Notes: a model not told the origin generated them from the letters alone. A DNA stretch of 64,000 nucleotides from Glycomyces harbinensis (GCF_900101745.1 NZ_FNAD01000002.1:248001-312000); one strand, 5' to 3'; positions 17,571 through 26,658 are shown, numbered from the stretch's first letter. Program-made: numbers and translations.

Positions 17571-17898
17571 GCATCGGCCTTTCGTATGATCACGGGCGGT
17601 CTGTTCGGCCCTTCTTGGCCGGCCCCCGTATGTCGCCGGACTGGAGTCGACGCTACGCCATACGATCAGGCGGCCAGAATCTGACCTCGCAATCTGCACA
17701 TGAGAATCTCGATACCGGACAATCGACGCGAAAGCACGTAGACTCGATCGTACACTCGGCCGACCGACAAGTGCACCGTCTGGACATACGACCCAACGGA
17801 GCGTGAAGTTTCCGACACCGAGCCCTGTACAACGACGAAAAAGACAGCGATCATCGGAGGGAACCCGCGGACCCGGGACCCACCGAAGGGGGAGAACT
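17571..17898. other. 328-bp divergent spacer, visibly lower G+C
   Basis: This spacer separates the exoribonuclease and the Crp-family gene. It has many A/T-containing hexamers but no clear -35/-10 pair and no convincing palindrome. Short frames in it lack ribosome sites and homology. The only clear signal is the AAGGGGGAGA ribosome site for the Crp gene at its right end. Confidence 0.5.
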
Positions 17899-18588
17899 AT
17901 GGGTGTCAGCCCATCTGAAGACCCGCTTACAGGCGTCGCCATGTTCGCCGGCCTCGACCCGCAGGCACGGCGGCAGATCGCGGGGGTGGCGGTACAGCGC
18001 CACTACCGGCGTGGGCACCTCCTGTTCTTCGAGGGCGAGCCGGGCGAGTCGCTCATCATGATCCGCTCGGGCGCCGTCAGCGTCTTCAGGACCGCCGCCA
18101 CCGGCGAGCGGGCCATGCTCCACGTCGCGCGCGCCCCCGAGGTCCTCGGCGAGGTCTCCCTCCTGGACGGATCGCCCCGGTCGGCCAGCGCGGAGGCCCT
18201 GGAGGACACGTCGGCGCTGGCGCTGGCGCGGTCGTCGTTCCTCGAACTGGTCCACGGGAATCCGAAGATGCTCGACGCGGTGCTGCGGTCGATGGGCATG
18301 ATCGTGCGGCGGTTGACCGAGCAGTCCTCCGACCACGTGTTCCTGGACCTGCCGGGCCGGGTGGCGAAGACGCTCGTGCGCCTCGCCGAGCAGCACTCCT
18401 CCCCGATGACGACGATCGAGTTGAACCAGACGCAGCTGGCGGAGATGGCCGGGGGGTCGCGCCAGAGCGTGAACCAGGCGATAGGGATCTTCGCGAACCG
18501 GGGCTGGCTGCGCACGGAGGGCCGCAAGATCGTGGTGGTGGACCTGCCGGCGCTGCGGCGCCGGGCGGGCTTCGGCGGCCCCGAATGA
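17899..18588 (+). CDS. Crp/Fnr family transcriptional regulator
   Basis: This is a 229-residue regulator. The N-terminal cyclic-nucleotide-binding-like barrel includes GHLLFFEGEPGESLIMIRSGAVSVF and the phosphate-cassette-like GEVSLLDGSPRSAS with conserved Glu, Arg and Ser. A dimer helix and the C-terminal HTH (LNQTQLAEMAGGSRQSVNQAIGIFANRGWL) follow. No Fe-S cysteine cluster is seen, so it is Crp-like rather than Fnr-like; cyclic nucleotide binding is possible but unproven. The ATG has a strong AAGGGGGAG site. It converges on plsC with 10 nt between them. Confidence 0.9.
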   Translation: MGVSPSEDPLTGVAMFAGLDPQARRQIAGVAVQRHYRRGHLLFFEGEPGESLIMIRSGAVSVFRTAATGERAMLHVARAPEVLGEVSLLDGSPRSASAEALEDTSALALARSSFLELVHGNPKMLDAVLRSMGMIVRRLTEQSSDHVFLDLPGRVAKTLVRLAEQHSSPMTTIELNQTQLAEMAGGSRQSVNQAIGIFANRGWLRTEGRKIVVVDLPALRRRAGFGGPE

Positions 18589-18598
18589 GTAAGGTGCG

Positions 18599-19279
18599 CT
18601 AGCCTTCCGCGCCGCGCTCTTTGACCTTCGCGGCGTACTCGTCGACGTAGTCCTGGCCGGACAGCTCCCGGAGGGCGTCCATGACCTCGTCGGTGACGGC
18701 GCGTTCGATGAACCGGTCGCCGATGAGGGGCCGGTAGCGGTTGAAGTCCAGCGGGGGCCCGAACTTGATCTTGACGCGGCCGATGCGCGGGATGCGCTTG
18801 CCGATCGGCTGGAGCTCACCGGTGTTGAGCATCGCGACGGGCACGACCGGGGAGCCGGTCTGGAGCGCGAGGCGCGCGACGCCGGTCTTGCCGCGGTAGA
18901 GGCGGCCGTCGGGCGAGCGGGTGCCCTCGGGGTAGATGCCGAAGAGGCGCCCTTCGGAGAGGACGCGCTTGCCGGTGTCGAGGGAGGCGCTGGCGGCGTC
19001 GCCGCCGGCGCGGTCGACGGGGATGGCGCCGACGGCGTTCATGAACCTGCGCACGAACCAGCCTTTGAAGCCGGTGCCGGTGAAGTACTCCTCTTTCGCG
19101 ATGAACGTGACCCGCCGCTTGACGACCAGGGGCATGAAGAAGGAGTCGGTCACGGCGAGGTGGTTGGAGGCCAGGATCGCCGGGCCGCCTTCGGGCACGT
19201 GTTCGAGCCCTTCGACCTGCGGACGCCATACGGCCCACAGCAGCGACCCCAATGTCGCCTTCAACACCCAGTAGAGCAC
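18599..19279 (-). CDS. 1-acyl-sn-glycerol-3-phosphate acyltransferase (PlsC family)
   Basis: This is a 226-residue membrane-associated acyltransferase of phospholipid synthesis, like M. tuberculosis Rv2182c. Motif I is SNHLAVTDS (H-x4-D), and motif III is GIYPEGTRSPDGRLYRGKTGVARLA; VPVAMLNTGE and a C-terminal HTH-like helix follow. The start is uncertain. GTG at 19279 (MLYWVLKATLG) fits family members, and TACGCT ends 7 nt upstream, a leaderless arrangement; a TTG at 19306 would add nine residues. Confidence 0.9.
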   Translation of the reverse strand: MLYWVLKATLGSLLWAVWRPQVEGLEHVPEGGPAILASNHLAVTDSFFMPLVVKRRVTFIAKEEYFTGTGFKGWFVRRFMNAVGAIPVDRAGGDAASASLDTGKRVLSEGRLFGIYPEGTRSPDGRLYRGKTGVARLALQTGSPVVPVAMLNTGELQPIGKRIPRIGRVKIKFGPPLDFNRYRPLIGDRFIERAVTDEVMDALRELSGQDYVDEYAAKVKERGAEG

Positions 19280-19444
19280 GCGCTCAAGCGTATAGGCACC
19301 GGTCAATCCGGCCCACGGCGCGCCCGCCGGGGCGCCCTCGCGGTGGCGGAGGCCGTCCGCCGCGTGCGAGAATGGGCAAGCGGCGCGAAAGGGGACCGCC
19401 CCTGCCGATTCCGCGCCCCGTCAACCATCTATCCGGGAGGCGAC

Positions 19445-20215
19445 GTGACGATCGATTCCGAGGAGTTCACGTTCGACCTCGGTTCCGACGCGAAGGCGAC
19501 CATGGTGCTGTGCCACGGGTTCACTTCGGATCCGGCGAGCATGCGCCCGTGGGGCGAGCATCTGCGCGACGCGGGTTTCAACGTGATCGCGCCGCTGCTG
19601 CCCGGCCACGGCGACACCTGGCAGGTGCTGGCGAAAGCGAACTGGCAGCAGTGGTACGCGCGGCTGGAGGCGGCGCTGGACGAGGCGCTGGCGCTCGGGC
19701 GGCCGGTGTTCGCGGGCGGCCTGTCGATGGGCGGGTCGCTGTGCCTGCGGCTGGCGGAGCAGCGCGGCGGGGACCTGGCCGGGCTGGTGCTGGTGAATCC
19801 GGCGATCTTCGACTCGACGCCGCAGGGCTTCCTGGCGCCGGTGCTGCGGTACGTGATGCCGAGTGTGGCCGCGATCGGCTCCGACTTGAACAAGCCGGAC
19901 GTGCGCGAGAAGACGACCGCGCGCACTCCGGTGGCCGCGTACGCGTCGCTGCGCCAGTTGTGGAAGGTGACGCGTCCGGAGCTGGCGCGGGTGACGGTGC
20001 CGCTGCGGATCTTCACGAGCGCGGAGGACCACGTGGTCAATCCGCGCAACTCCGCGGTGGTGCGGGCGGGCGTGCGGTCCAAGGACGTCGTGGCGACGGT
20101 GCTGCCGCGCAGCTTCCATGTGGCGACGCTCGACTACGACGCCGAGACGATCTTCTCCGGGAGCGCCGAGTTCATGGAGCGGCAGGTGGCCAAGACCCGA
20201 GGCGTTCATGACTGA
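19445..20215 (+). CDS. Alpha/beta hydrolase (carboxylesterase/monoacylglycerol lipase type)
   Basis: This is a 256-residue cytoplasmic hydrolase. It has the oxyanion-side motif MVLCHGFTSDPASM, PLLPGHGDTW, nucleophile elbow GGLSMGGSLCLRL (Ser), IFTSAEDHVVNPRNS with the acid Asp and SFHVATLDYD with the catalytic His. This resembles Geobacillus Est30-type carboxylesterases. The GTG start has GGGAGG 6 nt upstream. The 3' end overlaps the downstream membrane-protein gene by 8 nt, so the two form an operon. The natural ester substrate is unknown. Confidence 0.9.
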   Translation: MTIDSEEFTFDLGSDAKATMVLCHGFTSDPASMRPWGEHLRDAGFNVIAPLLPGHGDTWQVLAKANWQQWYARLEAALDEALALGRPVFAGGLSMGGSLCLRLAEQRGGDLAGLVLVNPAIFDSTPQGFLAPVLRYVMPSVAAIGSDLNKPDVREKTTARTPVAAYASLRQLWKVTRPELARVTVPLRIFTSAEDHVVNPRNSAVVRAGVRSKDVVATVLPRSFHVATLDYDAETIFSGSAEFMERQVAKTRGVHD

Positions 20216-20711
20216 GCGCAGCGACGAGCAGGAGAGCAGCGGCGAGCCGGAGAACATTCCGGGCGAGGGCGCGGGCGAGCTGCGTCCCGAGGATGTGGAC
20301 CGGCGCTTCAACGAGCTGGTGCGGGGCCTGGACGATCCCGGTGCGGACCTGTCGAAGGGCGGTGACGCCGAGGAGTTCGCGGCCGATGCCGCGCCGGCGG
20401 CGCCCGCGGACCCCGACGAGGAGCCGACGCTCCTGGAGTTGTGGGACGCGGAGCTCCCCGATGACGACGAGGACGACTACGTGCCGCCCGAGCCGCCGCC
20501 GCTGCTGTGGCCGAGCCTGCAGGCGGTGGGCGGGATACTGCTCATCATCGGCGGGATCGCGCTGCTGGTGAACCCTTCGATCGCGCCGCTGGGGCAGAAC
20601 CCGGGCCGCCTGGTCGGTTTCATCGGGTTCCTGCTGGGCGTGTGGCTGCTCATCAGCCGCCTGCGCCCGGACAAGGACGCGGACGACACCGACGACGGCG
20701 CCGTTGTCTGA
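20208..20711 (+). CDS. Acidic protein with two C-terminal membrane helices
   Basis: This is a 167-residue protein. The first 100 residues are strongly acidic and low-complexity (Asp/Glu/Ala/Pro). Two hydrophobic segments follow (about 104-122 and 131-149), then an acidic tail. Actinobacterial homologues of this layout are annotated only as membrane proteins (DUF308-like at best). It is translationally linked to the upstream hydrolase by overlap. No function can be assigned. Confidence 0.8.
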   Translation: MTERSDEQESSGEPENIPGEGAGELRPEDVDRRFNELVRGLDDPGADLSKGGDAEEFAADAAPAAPADPDEEPTLLELWDAELPDDDEDDYVPPEPPPLLWPSLQAVGGILLIIGGIALLVNPSIAPLGQNPGRLVGFIGFLLGVWLLISRLRPDKDADDTDDGAVV

Positions 20712-20753
20712 GGCGGTGTCCCGATGCGGGCCCTGCGGCGTGCGCCGGGCCGG

Positions 20754-21383
20754 TCACTTCTTGGGCGCCAGCCAGGACAGGATCGCGTCGAGCAGGCCTT
20801 CGGCCGCGGCGCCCTTGAACACCTCGTCCGGGGAGCCCGCGAAGGTCAGCGGTGCGACACCGTAGGCGTCGGTGACCGCCTGGGCCTCTTTCGACTGCGC
20901 CTCCGACTCGCTCACCACGAGCAGCACCGGCGGGCCGCCGACCGGTTTCGGCGGCTGCTTCGGGAACTGGCGCGGCGACACGAGCACCAGGCCCGCCGCC
21001 GGGTAGCGCCCGGCGGCCAGCGCCGCCCAGGACGCGCCTTCGCGGTGTCCGATGAAGACGGCCTGGCGGGGCACGGTGACGGCCGCCTGGACCAGGTCGT
21101 GCGCGCGGGCCTCGACGCCGCCCTCGGCGGCGGGGGTGCCGCCCTGGCCGCGGACGCTCACCGCGCCGGCGTACCGGCCGGATGCGGCGATCCGCTTGAG
21201 CCACAAGGCGTTGAACGCCGCGGCCCCGGCGGGGTCGCCGGTGCAGCACAGGACCGGGCTCGCTTCGGGGTCGTCCTTGATCTCGAGGTCGAAGAGGTCG
21301 GCGGGTTCGAGGAACGCGAACTCGCGCGCGACGGGGGCCGGGGCGGGGGTGCGGGCGCGTCGGACCCAGGCGGAGAGGCTCAT
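20754..21383 (-). CDS. Alpha/beta hydrolase-fold protein lacking the nucleophile serine
   Basis: This is a 209-residue protein with alpha/beta hydrolase order: SPVLCCTGDPAGAAAFN, then AVFIGHREGASWAALAAGRYPAAGLVLVSP, then PPVLLVVSESEAQSKEA. The elbow that normally reads G-x-S-x-G reads G-H-R-E-G, so the nucleophile position is Arg. No clear catalytic His follows near the C-terminus. It is therefore a probable pseudo-hydrolase, perhaps a binding or regulatory partner. It starts with an ATGA overlap of the flavin monooxygenase gene, so the two are translated together. Confidence 0.82.
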   Translation of the reverse strand: MSLSAWVRRARTPAPAPVAREFAFLEPADLFDLEIKDDPEASPVLCCTGDPAGAAAFNALWLKRIAASGRYAGAVSVRGQGGTPAAEGGVEARAHDLVQAAVTVPRQAVFIGHREGASWAALAAGRYPAAGLVLVSPRQFPKQPPKPVGGPPVLLVVSESEAQSKEAQAVTDAYGVAPLTFAGSPDEVFKGAAAEGLLDAILSWLAPKK

Positions 21384-22735
21384 TTGGCGGGCTCCTGTTC
21401 GAGGGTGTCGATGATGCGGCCCAGGCTGGCGAGGTACGCCTCGGCGTCGACGGCGAGCTGGTGGCGCGGGGAGGCGCCGGAGGGCTCGATCTCGTACTGG
21501 CCGGATTCGGAGACGACCTGGCGGCGGAAGTTCGCGGCGCGCTCGGGGTCGCCCTTGCGGACGTGCAGCCAGTGGGCGATGGCGTGGGTCTGCCAGTGGA
21601 CGATCGGCAGGACGCCCACGCCGGGTTCGACGAGCCCGGCGACGGCGAGGGTCTCCAGGCGCGGGGAGAACATGCGCGCCAGGAGCTTCGGGTAGGGCGA
21701 GTCGCCGTCGACGCCGAGGAGTCCGGGCGGGGCGCAGGTGATCTTGGGCCGGTAGCCGGTGGCGAGGACGACCAGGTCGGGGCGCATCTCGGTGCCGTCG
21801 GCGAAGGACACGTCGTAGCCGTCGAAGCGGGCGACCTCGCCGCGGCGCCGGATGGAGCCGTCGCCGACGTGTTCGAGGTAGCGGCCGTTGCGGACGGGCT
21901 CCTCGCCGGTGGGGCCGTGGTCGGGCACGTCGATGCCCATGCGCGCGGCGAGCCGGCCGGGTCCTTTGAGGATTCGGTCGGTGAGGAAGCGGCGCAGGAA
22001 CTTCGGGCGGGAGCCCAGACGCGCGAGGGCGTAGTCGGCGGGTTCGCCGCCGAGGTACTTGGGCAGGTGCCAGGAGTCGCGGCGCACGGAGTGGACGCAG
22101 CCGGCGGCGTTGACGGCCGCCTCGCAGGCGATGTCGACCCCGGAGTTGCCGCCGCCGACGACCAGGACCTGCTTGCCGCGCAGGCGGGACGCGTCCTTGA
22201 GCTGCGAGGAGTGCAGCACGGTGCCGCGGTACTGGTCCTGCCCGGGGTAGGCGGGGAGGTTCGGGGCCCAGTGGTGGCCGGTGGCGATGATGACGGCGGC
22301 GTAGCGCAGCCGCCTGGCGGCGTTCCCGGCGGCGGGCTTGACGATCACCTCGAAGCGCGAGCCCTCGACCGGTTCGATGGTGGAGATCTCCGAGCCGTAC
22401 CAGATGTGCTCGGAGAGCCCGAAGTGCTTGGCGTACGCGGTCAGATAGGTGAGCATCTGCGCCGCGGAGGGGTAGTCGGGCCAGTCGTCGGGCATGGGGA
22501 AGTCGGGGATCTCGGTCTGGGACCGGGAGGTGACGAGGTGGGTGTTGGGGTAGAGGGGGCTGTGCTGGTTCTGGGGGTTCCACAGGCCGCCGAGCACGGT
22601 GTCGCGCTCGTAGCAGTCCACTTCGAAGCCGTTCTCGCGGAGGTTCTTGACCGCGATGAGGCCGGATGCTCCGGCGCCGATGACGCAGACGGCCTCGCCG
22701 CGGTCGTAGGCGGCTTGGGAGGAGTACTCCTGCAA
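21380..22735 (-). CDS. Flavin-containing monooxygenase (FMO/BVMO-like)
   Basis: This is a 451-residue FAD/NADPH enzyme. The FAD loop is VCVIGAGASGLIAVKNL near residue 16, followed by LGGLWNP and a TGHHWAPNLPAYPGQDQYRGTVLHSSQ stretch close to the FMO fingerprint (FxGxxxHxxx(Y/F)). The NADPH loop is VLVVGGGNSGVDIACE, and LATGYRP follows. It may oxygenate a soft nucleophile or ketone; the substrate is unknown. The start is TTG (MQEYSSQ) with GAAGGAGA 6 nt upstream. It is coupled to the pseudo-hydrolase and divergent from a P450, suggesting a small oxidative pathway. Confidence 0.9.
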   Translation of the reverse strand: MQEYSSQAAYDRGEAVCVIGAGASGLIAVKNLRENGFEVDCYERDTVLGGLWNPQNQHSPLYPNTHLVTSRSQTEIPDFPMPDDWPDYPSAAQMLTYLTAYAKHFGLSEHIWYGSEISTIEPVEGSRFEVIVKPAAGNAARRLRYAAVIIATGHHWAPNLPAYPGQDQYRGTVLHSSQLKDASRLRGKQVLVVGGGNSGVDIACEAAVNAAGCVHSVRRDSWHLPKYLGGEPADYALARLGSRPKFLRRFLTDRILKGPGRLAARMGIDVPDHGPTGEEPVRNGRYLEHVGDGSIRRRGEVARFDGYDVSFADGTEMRPDLVVLATGYRPKITCAPPGLLGVDGDSPYPKLLARMFSPRLETLAVAGLVEPGVGVLPIVHWQTHAIAHWLHVRKGDPERAANFRRQVVSESGQYEIEPSGASPRHQLAVDAEAYLASLGRIIDTLEQEPAK

Positions 22736-22897
22736 GGGACGGTCTCCTTCAGTGGGCGTTCGCTCTTGTGCCGGACGGCGCCTCCGCGGGGGACGGCGCG
22801 CGGGCGGGGATGGGCTCGCGTGCCGCGCGTCGGTCCGGAGGGCGCCGAAAGACTGAGAGCAGATTACCGTGAGCGGGCCTCGTACTTTCGGGGGAGG

Positions 22898-22903
22898 TAG
22901 GCT
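22898..22903 (+). promoter_or_regulatory. -10 hexamer TAGGCT, leaderless P450 transcript
   Basis: TAGGCT ends 6 nt before the P450 GTG start. The same hexamer and spacing precede the TIGR01777 gene at 8877-8882. Confidence 0.5.
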
Positions 22904-22909
22904 GCGCCC

Positions 22910-24031
22910 GTGCTCTTCGAGCTGTGGAAACATCCCCGCCCCGAGGCCCCGGTCTTCCGGCGGGAAGGCCAGGTGGTGGTCGCTTCGCACCATATCGCCC
23001 GGCGGGTGCTGGCCGACCGGGAGCGGTTCTCGGCCGCGAACGCCCTCGACGCGGTCGCCCCGATCCCCGCCGCGGCGCTGCGGGAGCTGACGCGGCACCG
23101 GTTCCGGCTCCCGGCGACGCTGGCCAACAACGACACCGCGACCCACGGGCACATGCGCGAGCGCTTCGGGGAGGTCTTCGCGCCCGCGAGAGTGGAGGCG
23201 CTGCGACCGTGGCTCCAGGGCCTCGCCCGCCGGACCGCGGCCGGCGTCGCGTGGCGGCTGCGCGCGGGCGAGACGGTGGACCTGGACGCGGCGGTCGCCT
23301 CCGAGATCCCCCTGGCGGCGCTGGCGCGCCTGCTGGAACTGGACGTCGCGGCGACCGGCGAGGTCAAGCGCTTCTCAAGGGCCGCACTGGAACTGTTCTG
23401 GGGCGACCCGTCGCCCGAACGCCAGCTGGAGCTGGCGCGGATCGTGGGCCCGTTCCATGCGCTGCTGCGGGACTGGTCGCGCGGGGCGACCGGAGTGCGG
23501 CGGGAGATCCTGGACGAGCACGGCGAGGACGCGGCCACGGCGGCGCTGTTCTTCCTGCTCGTGGCGGGCCAGGAGACGACCTCGCAGTTCCTGACGCTGC
23601 TGCTGCACCGCCTGGTCGAGGAGCCCGAACTCGTGCGGTCCGCCCCGGCCGCGGTGGTCGAGGAGGGCCTGCGGCTGCTGCCGCCGATCACCTCGTGGAG
23701 GCGGGTCGCCTTGCAGGACACCGAACTGGGCGGCGTCGCCGTCCGGGAGGGCGACTCGGTCCTGGTGTGGCTGGCCGCGGCGGGCACGGACGAGGACGTC
23801 GCCGCATGCCCGATGCGGATGGTCCCCGGACAGCGCGGATCGCGCCGGCACCTCGCCTTCGGCGCCGGGGCCCACCGCTGCCTGGGCAGCCAGCTGACGC
23901 GGATGGAGGCCGAGGTGGTCGTCGCCGAACTGGCGCCGCTCCTCCCCCGCTGCGAGACGGTGCGGGCCCCGGTGAGCGACCCGAACCTCTCCTTCAGGAT
24001 GCCGAGCCCGCTCCTGGTCCGCCTGCGCTGA
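22910..24031 (+). CDS. Cytochrome P450
   Basis: This is a 373-residue soluble P450. It has the C-helix HGHMRERF, the I-helix oxygen-activation motif LLVAGQETTSQF, the K-helix E-x-x-R (EGLR) and the haem loop LAFGAGAHRCLGSQL with the cysteine ligand. It is slightly shorter than the roughly 400 residues usual for bacterial P450s, mainly at the N-terminus. The start is a leaderless GTG. It is divergent from the flavin monooxygenase across a 174-bp spacer; no ferredoxin is adjacent. The substrate is unknown. Confidence 0.92.
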   Translation: MLFELWKHPRPEAPVFRREGQVVVASHHIARRVLADRERFSAANALDAVAPIPAAALRELTRHRFRLPATLANNDTATHGHMRERFGEVFAPARVEALRPWLQGLARRTAAGVAWRLRAGETVDLDAAVASEIPLAALARLLELDVAATGEVKRFSRAALELFWGDPSPERQLELARIVGPFHALLRDWSRGATGVRREILDEHGEDAATAALFFLLVAGQETTSQFLTLLLHRLVEEPELVRSAPAAVVEEGLRLLPPITSWRRVALQDTELGGVAVREGDSVLVWLAAAGTDEDVAACPMRMVPGQRGSRRHLAFGAGAHRCLGSQLTRMEAEVVVAELAPLLPRCETVRAPVSDPNLSFRMPSPLLVRLR

Positions 24032-24082
24032 GGGCGTCAAAATGCGTTGCGGTGCGGCAGAAGCGCCTGCGAGGCTGCGGGG

Positions 24083-24559
24083 ATGCGCGAAACCCTGCAC
24101 TTCCGCCAGCGGGCCTCGGCCTACGTCCTGCGCCGGCGCCCGGACCGGCCCGATGCCGAGGTGCTGGTGATGCTGCACCGCGACGTGCCGGAGGCGGGGG
24201 TGCAGCTCCCGGGGGGCGGGGCGCACGCGGACGAGACCGTCGGCGAGGCCGCGGTCCGGGAGGCGGTGGAGGAGACCGGGGTGCGGGGGCTGGTCTTCGG
24301 AGAGGTACTGGGCAACAAGCTCATGCGCGGCGCCGCGTACGCCGAGGGGCACCAGGTGACGACCTACAGCTGGCTGCGGACCGACGAGGCCAGGGACGCC
24401 TGGGACCACATCGTGGTCAGCGCCGACGAGGACGACGGCCTGCGCGTGCGCTGCGAGTTCCGCCCGGTCGGACAGGCGGGGATCGACTGGGGCATGGACC
24501 TGTTCCTCCCGCAGGCGGCGGCCCGTTTCGCGGCGGCCTTCCGGGCTCCGGTCGGCTGA
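24083..24559 (+). CDS. Nudix hydrolase
   Basis: This is a 158-residue protein with a complete Nudix box: GGGAHADETVGEAAV followed by REAVEETGV. It would hydrolyse a nucleoside diphosphate linked to another moiety; the substrate is not predictable. The ATG at 24083 (MRETLHFRQ) is chosen over an upstream in-frame ATG at 24047 because the extra 12 residues do not fit the fold. It lies 51 nt after the P450 on the same strand and may be co-transcribed. It ends before a long terminator. Confidence 0.85.
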   Translation: MRETLHFRQRASAYVLRRRPDRPDAEVLVMLHRDVPEAGVQLPGGGAHADETVGEAAVREAVEETGVRGLVFGEVLGNKLMRGAAYAEGHQVTTYSWLRTDEARDAWDHIVVSADEDDGLRVRCEFRPVGQAGIDWGMDLFLPQAAARFAAAFRAPVG

Positions 24560-24635
24560 GGAGCGCAGCCCTCCATCGCCGGACGCGGGCCGGGCGGCGC
24601 GGCGGCTCGGACCGGACACCGCGTCGAGGATCGCG

Positions 24636-24678
24636 AGTGCGATGCGGGCGCCGGGGGTAGGGGCGCCCGCATCGCACT
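24636..24678. terminator. Strong bidirectional terminator between Nudix and bioD genes
   Basis: A perfect 17-bp stem (24636-24652 with 24662-24678) and a 9-nt loop. A second inverted repeat, ATTTGGC (24680-24686) with GCCAAAT (24706-24712), follows on the bioD side. Confidence 0.8.
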
Positions 24679-24755
24679 GATTTGGCCCTATTGGACCAGA
24701 TCGATGCCAAATGTAGCGGAGCCCGTCAACACCCGGTCACGGGCGCGGCGCGGCC

Positions 24756-25421
24756 CTATGCGGGGTCTGCGATGCCGCCGTCGAGGTCGAACCACTCGGC
24801 GGACGCGAGGCGGAAGGCCTCGGGGGCGAGGGCGGCGGCCCCGTCGGGGATCCAGCCCAGTCGCGGACCGGGCAGGTCCTTGAGGTTCTCGAACTCGGCC
24901 AGGCCGGGCCGGTAGGGCCAGGCGCCGAGGACGACGGCGGCGTCCACGCCGCGCCGCGACAGCGCCTCGAGCGTCAGCGCGGTGTGGTTGAGGGTGCCGA
25001 GCCCGGCGCGGGTGACCACGACGGCGGGGCAGCCGAGTTCGGCGGCGAGATCGCGGGCGGTCCAGCCGCCTTCGCCCAGTTGGACGAGGAGCCCGCCGGC
25101 GCCCTCGAGGAGCACGACCTCGGACACGGCCGCGAGGACCGTCTCGGCGACGTCGGCGAGCTTCAGCAGCGGCAGGCCGCTGCGGCGCGCGGCGGTGAAG
25201 GGCGCCAACGGGTCCGGGTAGGCGGCGAGGGCTCTGGCCGGGGCTCCGGAGAGGCGGGTGACCTCGGCGGCGTCGTCGTCGTCCCCGGTCTGGGCGATCT
25301 TGAGGACCTCGACGCTGCGGCCCTGGCGCATGAGGTGGGCCGCCAGCGCGGCGGTGGCGACGGTCTTGCCGACGCCGGTGTCGGTGCCGGTCACCAGGAC
25401 CGGGCCTTCGAAGGCGATCAC
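24756..25421 (-). CDS. bioD: ATP-dependent dethiobiotin synthetase (BioD)
   Basis: BioD closes the ureido ring of dethiobiotin in biotin synthesis. The 221-residue protein has the P-loop VTGTDTGVGKT at the N-terminus, KIAQTGDDDDAAEV, LLEGAGGLLV and VTRAGLGTLNHT. The start is GTG with AGAGG upstream. It is the last gene of bioA-bioF-bioD; 88 nt separate it from bioF. No bioB is in the window. Confidence 0.95.
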   Translation of the reverse strand: MIAFEGPVLVTGTDTGVGKTVATAALAAHLMRQGRSVEVLKIAQTGDDDDAAEVTRLSGAPARALAAYPDPLAPFTAARRSGLPLLKLADVAETVLAAVSEVVLLEGAGGLLVQLGEGGWTARDLAAELGCPAVVVTRAGLGTLNHTALTLEALSRRGVDAAVVLGAWPYRPGLAEFENLKDLPGPRLGWIPDGAAALAPEAFRLASAEWFDLDGGIADPA

Positions 25422-25509
25422 GGTGTCAACCTCTCCGTCGTCGGCGGGGCGGCGCGGGGCGACCGCGCCGGAGGGTCGGTGCGGCGCGGTCCTCGCGGTG
25501 CGGCGTCGC

Positions 25510-26658
25510 TCATGAGGCGGCGATTCGGCGGGTCGCGGCGACGACGTCGACTGCCCGCGCGTAGTCCTCGGCCGGGACGCCGGTGTTGACGGTGAGGCGC
25601 AGGCGCGAGCGGTGGTCGGGTGTGGACGGGGGGCGGAAGCACCCGACCGCGATGCCCTGTTCGGTGCAGCGTTCGGCCCAGGCGGTGGCGGCGCGGGCGT
25701 CGCCGGCGGGCGGGGAGAGGACGCCGGCCGCGGGTGCGGGCATGTCGAGCGCGGCGGCGGCGAGTGCGGCGCGGCGGGCGAGTTCGGTTCGGGCGCTGTC
25801 GGATTCGCGGGCGATGGCGAGTGCGGTGCGGGCGCCGGCGATGACGGCGGGGGGCGGGGCGGTGTCGAAGATGAAGGTGCGGCCGGTGTCGTGGAGGTGG
25901 CGGCGCAGGACCGCGGGTCCGGCGATGGCGCCGCCGGCGGCGCCGAGGGCTTTGGAGAGCGTCGCGGTGATGACGATGCCGGGGTCGCCGGCGAGTCCGG
26001 CGGCGGCGACGCCTCCGGCGCCCTGCGGGCCGATGGTGCCGATCGCGTGGGCTTCGTCGACCAGGAGGAGCGCGCCGTGCGCGCTGGTGAGGGCGTGGAG
26101 GTCGCGCAGCGGGGCGGCGTCGCCGAGGACGGAGTAGACCGATTCGACGGCGACCAGTCCCGGTCTCAGGGTCTGGAGTTGCCGTTCGAGGTCGTCGAGG
26201 TCGTTGTGCGCGAAGGTGGCCGAGCGGCCTCCGGCGAGGCGGGCGGCGTCGTGGAGGGAGGCGTGCGCGTGGGCGTCGAGCAGGACCGGGCCGGGGAGGG
26301 CGGCGAGGGCGCCGAGGTTGGCGAGGTAGCCGGAGGAGTACAGGACGGCGGTCTCGGCGCCGGTGTGGGCGGCGAACTCGGTTTCGAAGGCCTCGTGGTG
26401 GCCGGTGGTGCCGCGCACGAGGCGCGAGCCCCCCGCGCCGAGGCCGTGTTCGGCGAGGGCCGCGGCGGCCGCGGCGAGCACGTCGGGGTGCCGGGACAGG
26501 CCGAGATAGTCGTTGCCGGCCAGGTCGACCGCGGTGGCGCGGGGCCGCGCGGTGCGGGTGAGCCCGGCCCTGCCACGCAGGTCGGCCTTGCGGGACAGGC
26601 GGTCCCAGAGGGCGTGGGACGGCGCGTCGAGGCGGGCCTTCGCGGCGTCGGCGCTCAC
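25510..26658 (-). CDS. bioF: 8-amino-7-oxononanoate synthase (BioF)
   Basis: BioF is the PLP enzyme that joins pimeloyl-ACP/CoA and alanine. The 382-residue protein has AGNDYLGLSRHPDV, GAGGSRLVRGTTGHHEAFE, LLVDEAHAIGTIG and the PLP lysine in TATLSKALGAAGG. The start is GTG, overlapping the bioA stop as GTGA, so translation is coupled. The C-terminal half keeps the RLRLTVNTG motif. Confidence 0.95.
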   Translation of the reverse strand: MSADAAKARLDAPSHALWDRLSRKADLRGRAGLTRTARPRATAVDLAGNDYLGLSRHPDVLAAAAAALAEHGLGAGGSRLVRGTTGHHEAFETEFAAHTGAETAVLYSSGYLANLGALAALPGPVLLDAHAHASLHDAARLAGGRSATFAHNDLDDLERQLQTLRPGLVAVESVYSVLGDAAPLRDLHALTSAHGALLLVDEAHAIGTIGPQGAGGVAAAGLAGDPGIVITATLSKALGAAGGAIAGPAVLRRHLHDTGRTFIFDTAPPPAVIAGARTALAIARESDSARTELARRAALAAAALDMPAPAAGVLSPPAGDARAATAWAERCTEQGIAVGCFRPPSTPDHRSRLRLTVNTGVPAEDYARAVDVVAATRRIAAS

